Assembly: GCF_927798175.1 (NCBI RefSeq)
Contig: NZ_CAKMMP010000011.1
Span: 1 to 64,000, forward strand
DNA: 64,000 bases
Source of the DNA: Paenibacillus sp. JJ-223
Lineage (GTDB): Bacteria; Bacillota; Bacilli; Paenibacillales; Paenibacillaceae
Reading direction: 5' to 3'
The notes beneath the pieces were generated by a model. The model searched no databases and was not told where the DNA came from. It worked only from the letters and a program-made list of their open reading frames with translations. How positions within the stretch are numbered: the first letter of the stretch is position 1; each line of letters starts with the position of its first letter. Shown in pieces: positions 53,858-63,682 of this stretch. The translations under genes were made by a program, and so were the position numbers.

Positions 53858-53948
53858 ACTATGGCTTGCTGTCTGCGTCAATACTGCTCAACATTGCTGA
53901 ATATGTATACCCGAGAACGGGTGCCCCGGAAAACCACGCCGCCCGCTT

Positions 53949-54251
53949 CTAGAAACGACGTGGCAGGAGATGCTCCAGAATTGCCTTCAGATCACGGTCT
54001 TCCTTGTATACTTCTTCCCCTGTATCGAGTTCTGTCACGCGAATAAATTCGAAATCCGCTCCAGGGTCCGTCGGTTTAAACAACAGCTGCTCTTCATCCT
54101 CCAAACGTACGTTGAATCCCATATCCTTAAACATGCTCGCCAACTGGCTGTTTGCCGGTTCCTGGCCTTGCCCTACAAAAATGAGGCCGCGCAGGCTTTT
54201 GCGCTCCTGAGGTTGCGGATAAATCACTTGAAAGTGTACAATGCATTCCAT
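53949..54251 (-). CDS. Small soluble protein of unknown function
   Basis: A 100-residue alpha/beta protein without recognised domain. AAAGGGGAAGG precedes the ATG. It is divergent from the Nudix gene. Acidic C-terminal half; no membrane segment or metal motif. Confidence 0.65.
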   Translation of the reverse strand: MECIVHFQVIYPQPQERKSLRGLIFVGQGQEPANSQLASMFKDMGFNVRLEDEEQLLFKPTDPGADFEFIRVTELDTGEEVYKEDRDLKAILEHLLPRRF

Positions 54252-54331
54252 GGAATCCTTCCCCTTTCATCGTTAAGCAAACTTTGTGAAATTTTGAACT
54301 TTTAAACTTGTTATATAAGGAGATACGTTTC

Positions 54332-55030
54332 ATGACCCCAGAACGTTTCGATATTTACGATGAACGTCAAAATTGGATCGGCACGGCACCTCGCCACGAA
54401 GTCCATGCCCAAGGATATTGGCATCGCTCCTTCCACTGCTGGCTCGTGCGCGACGAAGGGGAGCAGCGCATGGTGTTGTTCCAGCGCCGCCGGGATACCA
54501 AAGACACGTTCCCTGGCTGTTACGATATTACGGCTGCAGGCCATCTCACCGCCGGCGAGCAATTACACGAGGCCAGCCGGGAGCTGGAAGAGGAGCTGGG
54601 GGTGGCGGTTCCGTTTGAAGCGCTGACCCACCTGCTTACCGTCAAACAGCAATTGCAAGGCGAAGTGCGCGGAATTCCTTTTATCGATAACGAAATCAGC
54701 GCCGTTTATGGCCTGTGCGTCGATCAACCGCTCGAGGCCTATACGCTCCAGGCCAGCGAAGTGGACAGTCTGTATGAAGTTCCTTTAAACGAGCTGCTTG
54801 CCTTGTTCCGCGGTCAGACAGACCGCGTAAAAGCTACCGGAATACAGGCGGAATACGAGGATTCCGGCGACCACGGGCCCCTCTCCGTCGCAGATGAAGG
54901 TGCGTCCGGCAGTGCTTTCCCCTTCAAGCGGGTGATTCGCCAGGTGCGTGCAGCCGATTTCGTGCCTCATGGAACCACGTATTATACCGAGATCCTTGAA
55001 GCACTCCATCATGTGCCCGGTTGTCCTTAA
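54332..55030 (+). CDS. Nudix hydrolase, IPP-isomerase-like
   Basis: A 232-residue enzyme. The Nudix box is GHLTAGEQLHEASRELEEELG (residues about 76-96), and the N-terminal FDIYDERQNWIGTAPRHEVH pattern is that of Nudix proteins related to isopentenyl-diphosphate isomerase. These hydrolyse nucleoside diphosphate derivatives; substrate unknown. The ATG at 54332 follows AAGGAG. Confidence 0.87.
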   Translation: MTPERFDIYDERQNWIGTAPRHEVHAQGYWHRSFHCWLVRDEGEQRMVLFQRRRDTKDTFPGCYDITAAGHLTAGEQLHEASRELEEELGVAVPFEALTHLLTVKQQLQGEVRGIPFIDNEISAVYGLCVDQPLEAYTLQASEVDSLYEVPLNELLALFRGQTDRVKATGIQAEYEDSGDHGPLSVADEGASGSAFPFKRVIRQVRAADFVPHGTTYYTEILEALHHVPGCP

Positions 55031-55177
55031 GACTTAAGAAATAGGGAGCTTTTATGGCTCGACGAATTCATTTTGCCTGATCAGCATATGTTTCACTTCC
55101 GATGTTTATGTTCCCTGAAACCGGATGGCGTTATACTTTCTTCGTGCGACAGCCTCCATGTTTCATAACGCGATAAT

Positions 55178-55206
55178 ACAACAAGGCGCTGCCGATCGCA
55201 GCGCCT
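55178..55206 (-). terminator. Terminator of the TrmB-like gene
   Basis: AGGCGCTGC and GCAGCGCCT arms with a 5-base loop, followed on the minus strand by TTGTTGTATT. About 95 bases after the stop. Confidence 0.65.
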
Positions 55207-55299
55207 CGTTGCAGCCTCAAATATGAAAAACGCAAGACCTGTCCGGATGCTCCGCCCTGCTCCCTACCTGAGCGAGAGCATCCCCTAATCTCGCATGGA

Positions 55300-56106
55300 T
55301 CAGCTTCCCGAATTTCCTTCGGGAAATGCCCCCCAGTAACGTGCAGCCAACTCGGCATAACGCGGTCCGTATCGCGCCTCGAGTTCCCCGCCCATGTCCT
55401 GTTCCAGTTCAAACAGAACCAATGCCTGTGCAAAATGGTTCAATAGCAGACCCGTCATGGCCGGATGAGCCGTGACTACGGCTTGAGTCATGCATGCTTC
55501 CCCACGCATGCCAAGCATGCACCAGCGGCGATCCACGACCAGCGTGAATCTCCGGCCATTGCTCATGCCACCCAGTGAATCAAATGCCCACGGGACAGGC
55601 GGTTCCATACCTCCCTCTCCGCCATCGCAAGACCATAATACGCGTACGCCCCGCTCTTCGGCGCGCTGGAGTTCGACGTGAAGCAGCTCGGCCTCCTCCC
55701 ACCAAAGATCCACCACGATCTCGTGTTTCGCCTCGGCCAGCTTAAGGCTTAGCGCATCCAGCACGTTCCGGTCACCTTCGAGATTATAAAAAGCAGGCTG
55801 TTCCGGTTCATGTCTAGGCATGCTGCTCTGCACGTAATCGAGCGATGAACGCATTTGCTCGGTGATCATACGCGTCAGTTCCTCGGGTTCAAGCACGCTG
55901 TATTTGGCCGGCTCGCCGGCGCTGCGGAGCAAAAAGCCCCGCTGCTCCATTCGCTGTAGCGCGGCATATACGTTCGAGCGGGACACGCCAAGGCGTTTCG
56001 CAACCTCATAACCCGAAGCCGAACCGTGCTTGGCGAGTTCCACCATGATTTTTGCTTCCATCTCGGTAAAGCCAAGATGACGGATATGATGCAGCAGTCG
56101 GTCCAT
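55300..56106 (-). CDS. TrmB-family transcriptional regulator
   Basis: A 268-residue regulator. The N-terminal winged helix reads LGFTEMEAKIMVELAKHG and GYEVAKRLGVSRSNVYAALQ. The C-terminal half (about 105-250) resembles the phospholipase D-like sensor domain of bacterial TrmB proteins, which respond to sugars or other small ligands. The ATG at 56106 follows GGGGGGACGGG. Target genes are not evident nearby. Confidence 0.82.
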   Translation of the reverse strand: MDRLLHHIRHLGFTEMEAKIMVELAKHGSASGYEVAKRLGVSRSNVYAALQRMEQRGFLLRSAGEPAKYSVLEPEELTRMITEQMRSSLDYVQSSMPRHEPEQPAFYNLEGDRNVLDALSLKLAEAKHEIVVDLWWEEAELLHVELQRAEERGVRVLWSCDGGEGGMEPPVPWAFDSLGGMSNGRRFTLVVDRRWCMLGMRGEACMTQAVVTAHPAMTGLLLNHFAQALVLFELEQDMGGELEARYGPRYAELAARYWGAFPEGNSGS

Positions 56107-56177
56107 TATCCCGTCCCCCCATGCTGTCGACAACCTGTGCTGCCTCTCCTCTTTTGTGAAGCAGCCATTCTACTGCT

Positions 56178-56975
56178 TCAAATCTGTTCTGCTCCGCAGC
56201 GCGGGCACCATTTGGAGCCCTTCGGCAGCTCCGAGGCGCAAATCTGGCAATTCACCAATTCGCGGGCAACCTCATTCTGCACATGAACGTTGCCCACAAT
56301 CGGATTGTTTTCCTTCCAATACCTGATCCGTTCGTCCAATTCCTGCTGGCGCTCGCGTTCGCGCTGCATTTCCTCCTCGCGGCGCCGCTCCCACTCGGCA
56401 TCGAAAGCTTCCTTCTCCTCTTGGGTGAAATCCATGCCGTTGTACTCCATCTCTTCCTCCAGATCGGCAATGGAAGGGATGGCCGCTTCGTACGGGTCTT
56501 CCTCCTCCGCTGGCATCGATTTCGGATTCTCTGGGGCAGGGCTTTCCTTGCTCAGAGACACTGCAGCTTCGTTGCGCGCAGATGGGTATCCTGGATCAGC
56601 CTGTTGTTGTGCAGCAGGCTTGAACTCGCCAAGCTTGCGTCCGCATTTCGGACAAAAATTGGCATCCAGCGAGGCAACATGACCGCATTCGCATAAGCGT
56701 TCGTTCTTCAATTCCGCGATTTTGGTACGCAATCCGTCGATTTCATCCTGAAGCTCATCGCACAGATTCGAAAGCTCCACCATGTCCTTCTCGATATTGA
56801 TCATGTCATTCGCCCGGTAGCCTTCGTAAAAAATACGTCCCATATCTGTAAAATGGACTCTCTGTTCCTCCTGCAAGCCCAAAATCTGATTGTTCAATTT
56901 GCCAATTTCAACCGCGTGCTGTGCGCGTTCCGTAGCGCGGTTTGCTCCGTTTTTGATACGTTGAAGCAATTTCAT
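56178..56975 (-). CDS. Coiled-coil protein with two zinc ribbons
   Basis: A 265-residue soluble protein. Residues about 5-90 are a coiled coil, followed by a zinc ribbon (CECG, CPKCG), a disordered acidic linker, a second charged helix rich in ERE/QR repeats, and a terminal zinc ribbon (CQICA, CPRCG). The layout recalls zinc-ribbon adaptor proteins; no catalytic domain. The ATG at 56975 follows AGGAGGAG. Function unknown. Confidence 0.7.
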   Translation of the reverse strand: MKLLQRIKNGANRATERAQHAVEIGKLNNQILGLQEEQRVHFTDMGRIFYEGYRANDMINIEKDMVELSNLCDELQDEIDGLRTKIAELKNERLCECGHVASLDANFCPKCGRKLGEFKPAAQQQADPGYPSARNEAAVSLSKESPAPENPKSMPAEEEDPYEAAIPSIADLEEEMEYNGMDFTQEEKEAFDAEWERRREEEMQRERERQQELDERIRYWKENNPIVGNVHVQNEVARELVNCQICASELPKGSKWCPRCGAEQI

Positions 56976-57166
56976 GACATCTCCTCCTCCGTCCGTCAAA
57001 CGTTGAATCGCTCGATTCAACGAGAAAAGCCTTTGATAGATTCATTTCCATTCATCATTAGCAGGTACGTCACGCCCCGACATATAACTTATACGACGTG
57101 ATGGCGAAAAGTTGCGCAAAACCTCATCCACGCCCTTCGTTCCTCCGCTTGGATGAAATCGGGGGC

Positions 57167-57195
57167 TTTCGTCAGGACCATACGTTCGGTATAAT
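57167..57195 (+). promoter_or_regulatory. Possible promoter of the helicase gene
   Basis: TTTCGT, 17 bases, TATAAT. The -35 match is weak. Nothing else is recognised in 57021-57332. Confidence 0.4.
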
Positions 57196-57332
57196 GAAGC
57201 TTTGGCCCTGTCTGTTCGCCCATTCGGGCGGCTAACCCTATCATACCAATTTACAATGGGATTGTGAAAAGGGCAAATGGATTACTTTTAACGGGATCTT
57301 CACGGATCCCTGAATCATATCGAGGTGGATGA

Positions 57333-59897
57333 ATGATGTTAAGTCCGAACTCAACGTTTTATCCCCGTCCCCTGGGGGTTACCGCCGCTGCTTCCTTGCC
57401 GCAATCGCCCTCGGCGCCGCTGGAAACAAGCAGGCAGCTCGTCAGGGCAGACGAGGCGGATGCAGCCTATTTCCGTTCGCTGGAGGAAGCCGGCATCCGG
57501 CTCAACGGGCCGCAAATTTCGGCTGTGCGCCACAACAAAGGCCCGCTGCTCACCCTCGCTGGTGCCGGCTGCGGCAAAACGACGGTGCTGGCAGCCAGAG
57601 CAGGCTACCTGATGGCGATTCACGGCGTGCACGCCGGCAGCATTCTGCTGGTGACGTTCACGAATAAAGCCGCAGCGGAGATGAAGGACCGCATCGCCTC
57701 CTTGCCCGGCATTCGCCCGGCAGCCGCAAGAGCGGTGCAGGCCCGTACGTTCCACTCCTTTGCGCTGACGCTGCTTCGCCACTACGGCACGCAAGAAGAC
57801 ATCTTCGGCGAACCAAGAGCCCAGCACACCGTGATCAAAATGCTTTTGCGCCAATATGGCATGAGTGAGGCATTCCAGCCAGAAAGCCTGCTTGCCATGC
57901 TGTCCGCCTGGAAAATGCAAGGCTCCGCAACGGCCGACCTCCCCGAAAAAACGCAGGAAGAACGCGACGCCAAACGTGTGCTGATCGGATACGAGGAATG
58001 GAAACGGGACCGGAACAAAATGGATTTCGACGATATTTTGCTGCGTGCCGCCGCCTTGCTCCGCGATCCGGCCGTCCTTGAGCCCTTGCAAAGGCGCTTC
58101 CAGTACATCATGGTCGACGAATTCCAGGATACGAATCATCTTCAATACGAAATCGTGCAGAAGCTGGCATCGGCGCATCGCAACCTGATGGTTGTCGGCG
58201 ATGATGACCAGACGATCTATACCTTTAATGGCGCGAGGCAGGAATCGATTCTGGAGTTCGATAAAGTCTATCCCGGAGCACGCATCGTGACGCTGGACAT
58301 CAACTATCGCAGCGATGCGCGCATCCTGGGGCTTGGGAGCGAGCTTGTTGCCCGCAACAAACGCAGGCGCCACAAAACGCTGCGAGCAGCCGGACATCGC
58401 GGTGACGCACCGCGCTTCGCAACGCCCTCAAATGCCGAGGAGGAAGCTGCCTGGGTCGTCGAGCAATTGTGCAGCCAGGTCGAGGACGGCATGTTCCGTT
58501 ACCGCGACATTGCGATTCTTCACCGTACCGCGAGCAGCAGCCGGGCCGTTTTCGAGCAACTGGTATTGAAGGACGTGCCCTTCATTCAACATGGCGCATC
58601 CCCTGTCTTCTATGATCAGTCCTTGATCCGGCCGCTGATGGATCACCTGCGGTTGTCGCTCAACCCCCGTTCGGCGGAAGCACTCCCCAGCGCGCTCGGT
58701 CCGCTGTACGTATCCCGCGATGCCGGCTTGGAGTGGATTCAACGCTCCGAACAACAGCAGGCCAAGAAGTATCCGCTGATTCATCTGGCCAAATGGGATA
58801 AGCTGAAGCCTTTCCAGCAGGAACAAGTGAAGGAACGCATCAAGCTGATCAAATCGCTCAGCAAAATGAAACCGGTCTTTGCCGTTCAGGAAATGCGGCG
58901 CCAATTCTACGACAAATACATGGAGAGCGGAGACCCCAGCATATTTACGCATTACCGGGAAACGATGCTGGAGACGCTCGACGAATTCGAAGCGGCAGCC
59001 AAACGATTCGAAACCGTCGAAGAATTCATCGGCTTCGCCGACGAGCTGTCCCGCAGGCATAGGGAAATGGAAACATTGCGCCGGGCCGAGGACAGCGATG
59101 CCGTTCAGCTTATGACGATCCATCGTGCCAAAGGGCTCGAATTTCCCTGCGTGTATTGGATCGGCGCCAGCGAAGGCATCATTCCGCATAGCTCGGCCCT
59201 CCGGCAAGATTTGCCCGATGATCAAAAGGCCGCCCTCACCGTGCAGCAAACTGCTGCCGACCTGGAGCTTGCGATCGAGGAAGAACGGCGGCTTGCTTAC
59301 GTAGCCGTAACGCGTGCCAAGCAGTACCTGTACGTGACTTCTCCTGCCAGCCACCACGGCAAACCTGCCGATGTGTCGCGTTTTCTGCTGGAGGCATTCG
59401 GCATCACCGTGCCGGACAAACGCAAAAACACGGATTCCGGAGCTTATGGCTCCTCGCATAGATCCTATGGCAACGGCTCCGCCTCTCCCACTCGCTCCGG
59501 AGCAGACTCCGGCAAAAGGGATATGATCCACAGGCGCAAAATCAACGGCGGCGATGCCGAAACACCGGAGTCAAAGGATCGCAGGCGAAGCGGGGAAGTA
59601 CGCAATCACAAAGCCTACAGTACGCCAAGCGTCCGGCAGAACACGTCCTCCATTTCGGCATCCGCCACAGATAGTGGAACATCAAGCGACGGCGGACGCA
59701 CGGAAGTTGTGGCGATCTGGAAATGCAGCTCGCCGACGTGCAAGGCGTGGCTGCGGCAGAAGACGGACACTCACTCCCGCAGCAGCTCCGGGCGCAGAAC
59801 TGCCTCGGGTCCGCCTGCATGCCCCTTGTGCTCCGGCCCCATGGAGGCGGGCACACGCAGCGTTCCCGTTACCGGAAGGGATGCACGCTTCAGATAA
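57333..59897 (+). CDS. UvrD/Rep-family DNA helicase with C-terminal zinc finger
   Basis: An 854-residue superfamily 1A helicase. Walker A is GAGCGKTT (77-84), motif II VDEFQDTN, motif III GDDDQTIYTFNGA, motif V TIHRAKGLEF and motif VI AVTRAK. After the core (to about 690) is a disordered Ser/Arg-rich linker and a zinc-finger-like end (CSSPTC, CPLC). Overall it resembles Bacillus YjcD rather than PcrA. Probable role in DNA repair or clearing of replication blocks. The start follows GAGGTGG. Confidence 0.88.
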   Translation: MMLSPNSTFYPRPLGVTAAASLPQSPSAPLETSRQLVRADEADAAYFRSLEEAGIRLNGPQISAVRHNKGPLLTLAGAGCGKTTVLAARAGYLMAIHGVHAGSILLVTFTNKAAAEMKDRIASLPGIRPAAARAVQARTFHSFALTLLRHYGTQEDIFGEPRAQHTVIKMLLRQYGMSEAFQPESLLAMLSAWKMQGSATADLPEKTQEERDAKRVLIGYEEWKRDRNKMDFDDILLRAAALLRDPAVLEPLQRRFQYIMVDEFQDTNHLQYEIVQKLASAHRNLMVVGDDDQTIYTFNGARQESILEFDKVYPGARIVTLDINYRSDARILGLGSELVARNKRRRHKTLRAAGHRGDAPRFATPSNAEEEAAWVVEQLCSQVEDGMFRYRDIAILHRTASSSRAVFEQLVLKDVPFIQHGASPVFYDQSLIRPLMDHLRLSLNPRSAEALPSALGPLYVSRDAGLEWIQRSEQQQAKKYPLIHLAKWDKLKPFQQEQVKERIKLIKSLSKMKPVFAVQEMRRQFYDKYMESGDPSIFTHYRETMLETLDEFEAAAKRFETVEEFIGFADELSRRHREMETLRRAEDSDAVQLMTIHRAKGLEFPCVYWIGASEGIIPHSSALRQDLPDDQKAALTVQQTAADLELAIEEERRLAYVAVTRAKQYLYVTSPASHHGKPADVSRFLLEAFGITVPDKRKNTDSGAYGSSHRSYGNGSASPTRSGADSGKRDMIHRRKINGGDAETPESKDRRRSGEVRNHKAYSTPSVRQNTSSISASATDSGTSSDGGRTEVVAIWKCSSPTCKAWLRQKTDTHSRSSSGRRTASGPPACPLCSGPMEAGTRSVPVTGRDARFR

Positions 59898-59946
59898 ACT
59901 ATACAATGAGCTCAGGACGTTGCCCTTCCGTTCTCATTTCGTTTCA

Positions 59947-59990
59947 TGACGCTTTCCGCTGTTTATTAACAGTGGAAAGCGTCTTTTTTC
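59947..59990 (+). terminator. Terminator of the helicase gene
   Basis: GACGCTTTCC(G)CTGT and ACAG(T)GGAAAGCGTC arms with a short loop and TTTTTT. Very strong; about 50 bases after the stop codon. Confidence 0.92.
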
Positions 59991-60016
59991 CATTTTTGAA
60001 TGGAGGTTGAACGAGG

Positions 60017-60382
60017 ATGGTCGAAAAAAAGCATTATTATGTATCGGTAACCCATAACCTCATCGAACAGTCCCGCAGCGAATCAACGCCTTTCGAAGTC
60101 GTCCTGGATGACGAAGAGCTGGCCAGGCTGGAGGAGCTGATGGATCTTGCGGAAAATGACGATGCCTACACGCTGCAACGCGCTCCCGTACCTTATAAGT
60201 CGGCTGATCACGATGATGCAAGTGAGCGGTTTGCAAATGGACTAGTCCTGCTGTACGCCTTTTTGCATCATCATGGAACGCTGCCGACCCGTCAGGCCAT
60301 TGAAGAGATGAATGTGCTTGACCGTCTTCAGGATACAGACTATGACGACCCTGGTTATGAACAGTCACCGATGAACAAGTAG
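60017..60382 (+). CDS. Conserved-looking soluble protein of unknown function
   Basis: A 121-residue acidic protein. TGGAGG precedes the ATG. The N-terminal part is beta-rich (HYYVSVTHNLIEQS) and the rest helical. I recognise no named domain. It begins just after the helicase terminator and so needs its own promoter or read-through. Confidence 0.65.
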   Translation: MVEKKHYYVSVTHNLIEQSRSESTPFEVVLDDEELARLEELMDLAENDDAYTLQRAPVPYKSADHDDASERFANGLVLLYAFLHHHGTLPTRQAIEEMNVLDRLQDTDYDDPGYEQSPMNK

Positions 60383-60419
60383 ATTCCAGTCTATATCTAA
60401 TAGTCCCAAGTGAATGCGT

Positions 60420-61490
60420 TTAGTCCAAACGAATTTCTTTTCCCTTCTCGGCAGACTCGTAAATGCCGCACAGCATTCTCGTCGAAGTCACGCCATCGGC
60501 AATGGGGCTGATCGGCTCCGTGCCGTTCAGACAGCAATCCACGAAATGGTCGATCTGGTTCTGGAACGCACTGTGAATATGAAGACCGGAATGATCCGTC
60601 TGCGGTTCGATGTTGAGGATCGTATTGTGTTTCTCCGCAACGATCAGCGTCTCCGGTTCGAGTTCGAGCCCCCCTCGCTCGCCGTACAGCTTCACATAGG
60701 TTTCATCCTTGCGAGCATGGAGCGTAAAGCTCACGTCCACGACGAGCGAAGCGCCGTTCTCGAATCGGATCATCGCGTTGGCCATATCCTCCACGTCGTT
60801 GACGGCTGAACTGTAATCGGCTGCTTTGTAAAAGGAAAGATGCTCTACGTTTGCCCGGTTGCCCAGCTTCCGGTACGTATTGCCGCTTACCGATATCGGT
60901 TTGGGCCTGCCCATCATGTACCAGCATTGGTCGATGATATGTACGCCCAGATCGATTAGGGGACCTCCGCCGGAGCGATTTTTGTCGGCAAACCAGCCTC
61001 CCGGATTCCCGTGCCTTCGGAGAAGGGAAGCCTTGGCGTAGTACAGTTCCCCGAACTCCCCGGCCTCCGCAAATCTGCGCAGCATCTGCATGTTGTTGTC
61101 ATAACGCCGGACGAATCCGACGACGAGGGTGCAGCCGCTCTTCTTTACCGCCTCCTGAATGCGCAGCGCATCCACAACCGTGGTGGCAACCGGCTTTTCC
61201 AGCAAGACATGTTTTCCCGCTTCCAAAGCTGCGATGGCAAGATCGGCATGGGTATTGTTCCATGTGCAGATGCTGACGGCGTCCACATGAGGGTCTTTCA
61301 ACATTTCACGGTAGTCGGTGTACACCGACTGTGCCTCGTATTTCTGCGCCGCTGCCGCAGCCCGCTGCTCGTTCAGATCGCAGATCGCATAGATCACGGC
61401 CTGTTCGTTCTGGGCATAGTATCTAAGATGAAGATCCGAAATGGAGCCTGTGCCAATCATGCCGATATGCAGCCTTTTGCCCGTATTCAT
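60420..61490 (-). CDS. Gfo/Idh/MocA-family oxidoreductase
   Basis: A 356-residue NAD(P)-dependent sugar or inositol dehydrogenase. The Rossmann motif is GMIGTGSISDLH, the family EKPVA motif carries the catalytic-site lysine, and GGGPLIDLGVHIIDQ is the second conserved block with the active-site histidine. No sugar operon is adjacent, so the substrate is unknown. Confidence 0.9.
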   Translation of the reverse strand: MNTGKRLHIGMIGTGSISDLHLRYYAQNEQAVIYAICDLNEQRAAAAAQKYEAQSVYTDYREMLKDPHVDAVSICTWNNTHADLAIAALEAGKHVLLEKPVATTVVDALRIQEAVKKSGCTLVVGFVRRYDNNMQMLRRFAEAGEFGELYYAKASLLRRHGNPGGWFADKNRSGGGPLIDLGVHIIDQCWYMMGRPKPISVSGNTYRKLGNRANVEHLSFYKAADYSSAVNDVEDMANAMIRFENGASLVVDVSFTLHARKDETYVKLYGERGGLELEPETLIVAEKHNTILNIEPQTDHSGLHIHSAFQNQIDHFVDCCLNGTEPISPIADGVTSTRMLCGIYESAEKGKEIRLD

Positions 61491-61526
61491 CCTCGCGCTT
61501 CCTCCCTTATCCGTAATCAGGTTGTT

Positions 61527-62003
61527 CTAGTCTGCCCGCAGCATGCCTTCATATATGCCCGGCGTCGAATGTTCAATCGGAACGGCACCAAGGGTACGGG
61601 CGTAGAAATCCACTGGTCCTGCGGACCCGATAACGGCATAGGCATATCCTTCTGCACGCATGGCATGCATGCAAGCTAGCAATAAAGCCTTCCCTACTCC
61701 ACGTCCCCGCGCTTGTTCGCCGACCCCTGTCGGGCCGAAAAAATTGCGGCAGGTTGCCTCATAACAGGCAAACCCGATCAATTTGCCATGCTCTATCGCA
61801 ATATAGCAGGCTACAGGCTGGCGGGAAAAAGAAACGTCGCATTCGTCGGCCCAAGCCTGGCTGAAATGCGACTTCACCCAATCCAACACGACCTGCTTTT
61901 CCGGTGCAAGCGGCTTGCGAATGACGATGCCCTTTTGTCTTAACTCATCAAGCTCCTTGTCCTGTTCCGGCAATCGATACAGTGCAACCAGCATATCGCT
62001 CAT
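61527..62003 (-). CDS. GNAT-family N-acetyltransferase
   Basis: A 158-residue acetyltransferase. The acetyl-CoA pyrophosphate loop is ARGRGVGKALL, flanked by IGFACYEA and YAVIGSAGPVDFYAR. ACGGAGGAG precedes the ATG at 62003. It lies 36 bases upstream of the oxidoreductase gene, possibly in one transcript. Acceptor unknown. Confidence 0.87.
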   Translation of the reverse strand: MSDMLVALYRLPEQDKELDELRQKGIVIRKPLAPEKQVVLDWVKSHFSQAWADECDVSFSRQPVACYIAIEHGKLIGFACYEATCRNFFGPTGVGEQARGRGVGKALLLACMHAMRAEGYAYAVIGSAGPVDFYARTLGAVPIEHSTPGIYEGMLRAD

Positions 62004-62342
62004 CGTTCGCTTCTCCTCCGTTTTCGCCAACTCGATTGAGTTACCTCTATTCATGGAGCCTCGGCAGCTGCATTGGTTCAGGCGGATATCCCCAACCTAA
62101 CCGTCAATGGATCAACCCTGCTCACTGCTTCCTATTTTACACAAAATATCCCATCGATTCACGTATATGTTAAGCAAAAATACGTCAAATCGCTCCTATT
62201 TTGTAACGCCTTCATACTTTAACGCTGGAAACTCATAAATAAGTGCAACACTCGGCAAAGAAGTCCCGTCTAGAGAGAATGAACGACCGGTCATTGATAA
62301 AATGTGCCAACGTCCATACAAGAATGAAAGGGATGATCAACA
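62004..62342. other. Non-coding gap with nothing recognised
   Basis: This 339-base stretch separates divergent genes. It contains a small GACCGGTC palindrome near 62286, but no clear promoter pair, RNA or reading frame with a binding site. Confidence 0.5.
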
Positions 62343-63488
62343 ATGAACAACAACATGAAAAAAGTTAGCGCCCTGATGGTTCTCTCTCTGGCACTCGGTG
62401 GAGGGGCTGCCTATGCGGCTGAATTAAACAGCGGATCAGACGCGATCCCCGTGAGCAGCCAGGACATCGTTCAGAATACGGTTCAGGGTCAGGGCAAGGC
62501 CTTGAGTCCGGTAAAAGTCCATGTCAACGATACCGCCATCGCTGATGGATACTGGAATAAAGACGGAAAAACCCCCATGATCTCGCTGCGCGACCTTGCG
62601 GATGCGCTCGGCATTGAACTGACATGGAACAAGGAAAACAAATCCGCCGAATTAAGCAAAGGCAACCTGTGGACGATCGTTACGACAGGAAAAGACCAAT
62701 ATTCGTACAACAAAATGCTGTTGACCTTGGGAACTGCCCCTGAAATCACAAACGGCAAGATGTACATACCGGCAGCCTTCGCCGAGAAAGTGCTGCAAGC
62801 GCAAGTCAGCACAACGGGCAACCAGGTATCCATCACGTCGGAAGAGCAGGCCAAAACCATCATTGAGCGCGGCGTCATTACAAGCATCAACCAAAAAGAC
62901 AAATACGCTTCCGTTCATATCGGCGGCGTCGGCACGTCAGGCATCGTACTCAACGTCGGCGAGGATACCGTGTATCAAACCGCTGATGGCAAAACACTGA
63001 AGCTGGGCGATCTGTCCATCGGCATGACTATTGAAGCAGAGCATGCAATCATCATGACCATGAGCCTGCCGCCACAAACTCCTACCTACCGCATCACCGT
63101 ACTTGATCAAATGGATTCCAAATCGGAAAACTCCGAAGTTCTGGGTACCGCGGGCAAAATCGAACAAGTAACGAGCGAGGGCCATGCCGTTACGCGCATC
63201 GAAATTTCGGGCATCGGGCTGTCTGAGACCTCACAGGACCGCGTCATTCTAAACATCAATGAGGATACCCAAATTGTCGATCCTCAAGGAAAAACGCTGA
63301 AAGCTGACGTGCTGACCAAGGATGCCGCGATTATCGGATTTTACAGCCCACTTCTGACTCGCAGCCTGCCGCCGATCGGAACGGCTTGGAAACTTGTCGT
63401 GGATACGGAAGCTGACGGCACCAGCATGACCGACGGATTGCCGTCTCCGGCAGACAGAGCCGATGGGGCGGAAATTCAACCGAAGTAA
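62343..63488 (+). CDS. Exported stalk-domain protein
   Basis: A 381-residue protein with a signal peptide (1-26) and a copper-amine-oxidase-like stalk domain (about 55-155: ISLRDLADALGIELTW and GKMYIPAAFAEKVL). The C-terminal part has two repeats of a beta-rich unit (GVITSINQKDKYASVHIGG and GKIEQVTSEGHAVTRIEISG) that look like duplicated OB- or DUF-type domains. Role unknown, probably cell-wall associated. AAAGGGATG precedes the ATG. Confidence 0.78.
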   Translation: MNNNMKKVSALMVLSLALGGGAAYAAELNSGSDAIPVSSQDIVQNTVQGQGKALSPVKVHVNDTAIADGYWNKDGKTPMISLRDLADALGIELTWNKENKSAELSKGNLWTIVTTGKDQYSYNKMLLTLGTAPEITNGKMYIPAAFAEKVLQAQVSTTGNQVSITSEEQAKTIIERGVITSINQKDKYASVHIGGVGTSGIVLNVGEDTVYQTADGKTLKLGDLSIGMTIEAEHAIIMTMSLPPQTPTYRITVLDQMDSKSENSEVLGTAGKIEQVTSEGHAVTRIEISGIGLSETSQDRVILNINEDTQIVDPQGKTLKADVLTKDAAIIGFYSPLLTRSLPPIGTAWKLVVDTEADGTSMTDGLPSPADRADGAEIQPK

Positions 63489-63505
63489 GCTATAGTTTAA
63501 ATGAT

Positions 63506-63557
63506 GCCAAAAACCCTTATTCAGCATGTTCGTCATGCACGAATAAGGGTTTTTGGC
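63506..63557. terminator. Bidirectional terminator
   Basis: GCCAAAAACCCTTATTC and GAATAAGGGTTTTTGGC are perfect arms with an inner ATG/CAT-rich loop. It serves the stalk protein and perhaps the RidA-family gene opposite. Confidence 0.88.
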
Positions 63558-63682
63558 GTTGATTTGCACCCTGCTTCAAATCAACGAAGCAAAAGATATG
63601 TGCATCCCGCCTGCCCCGCACTTGAGGCCGGAAATGATCGTTTGAGCCGTAATTCATATTGGCTGCGGCGGATTGCGACAGG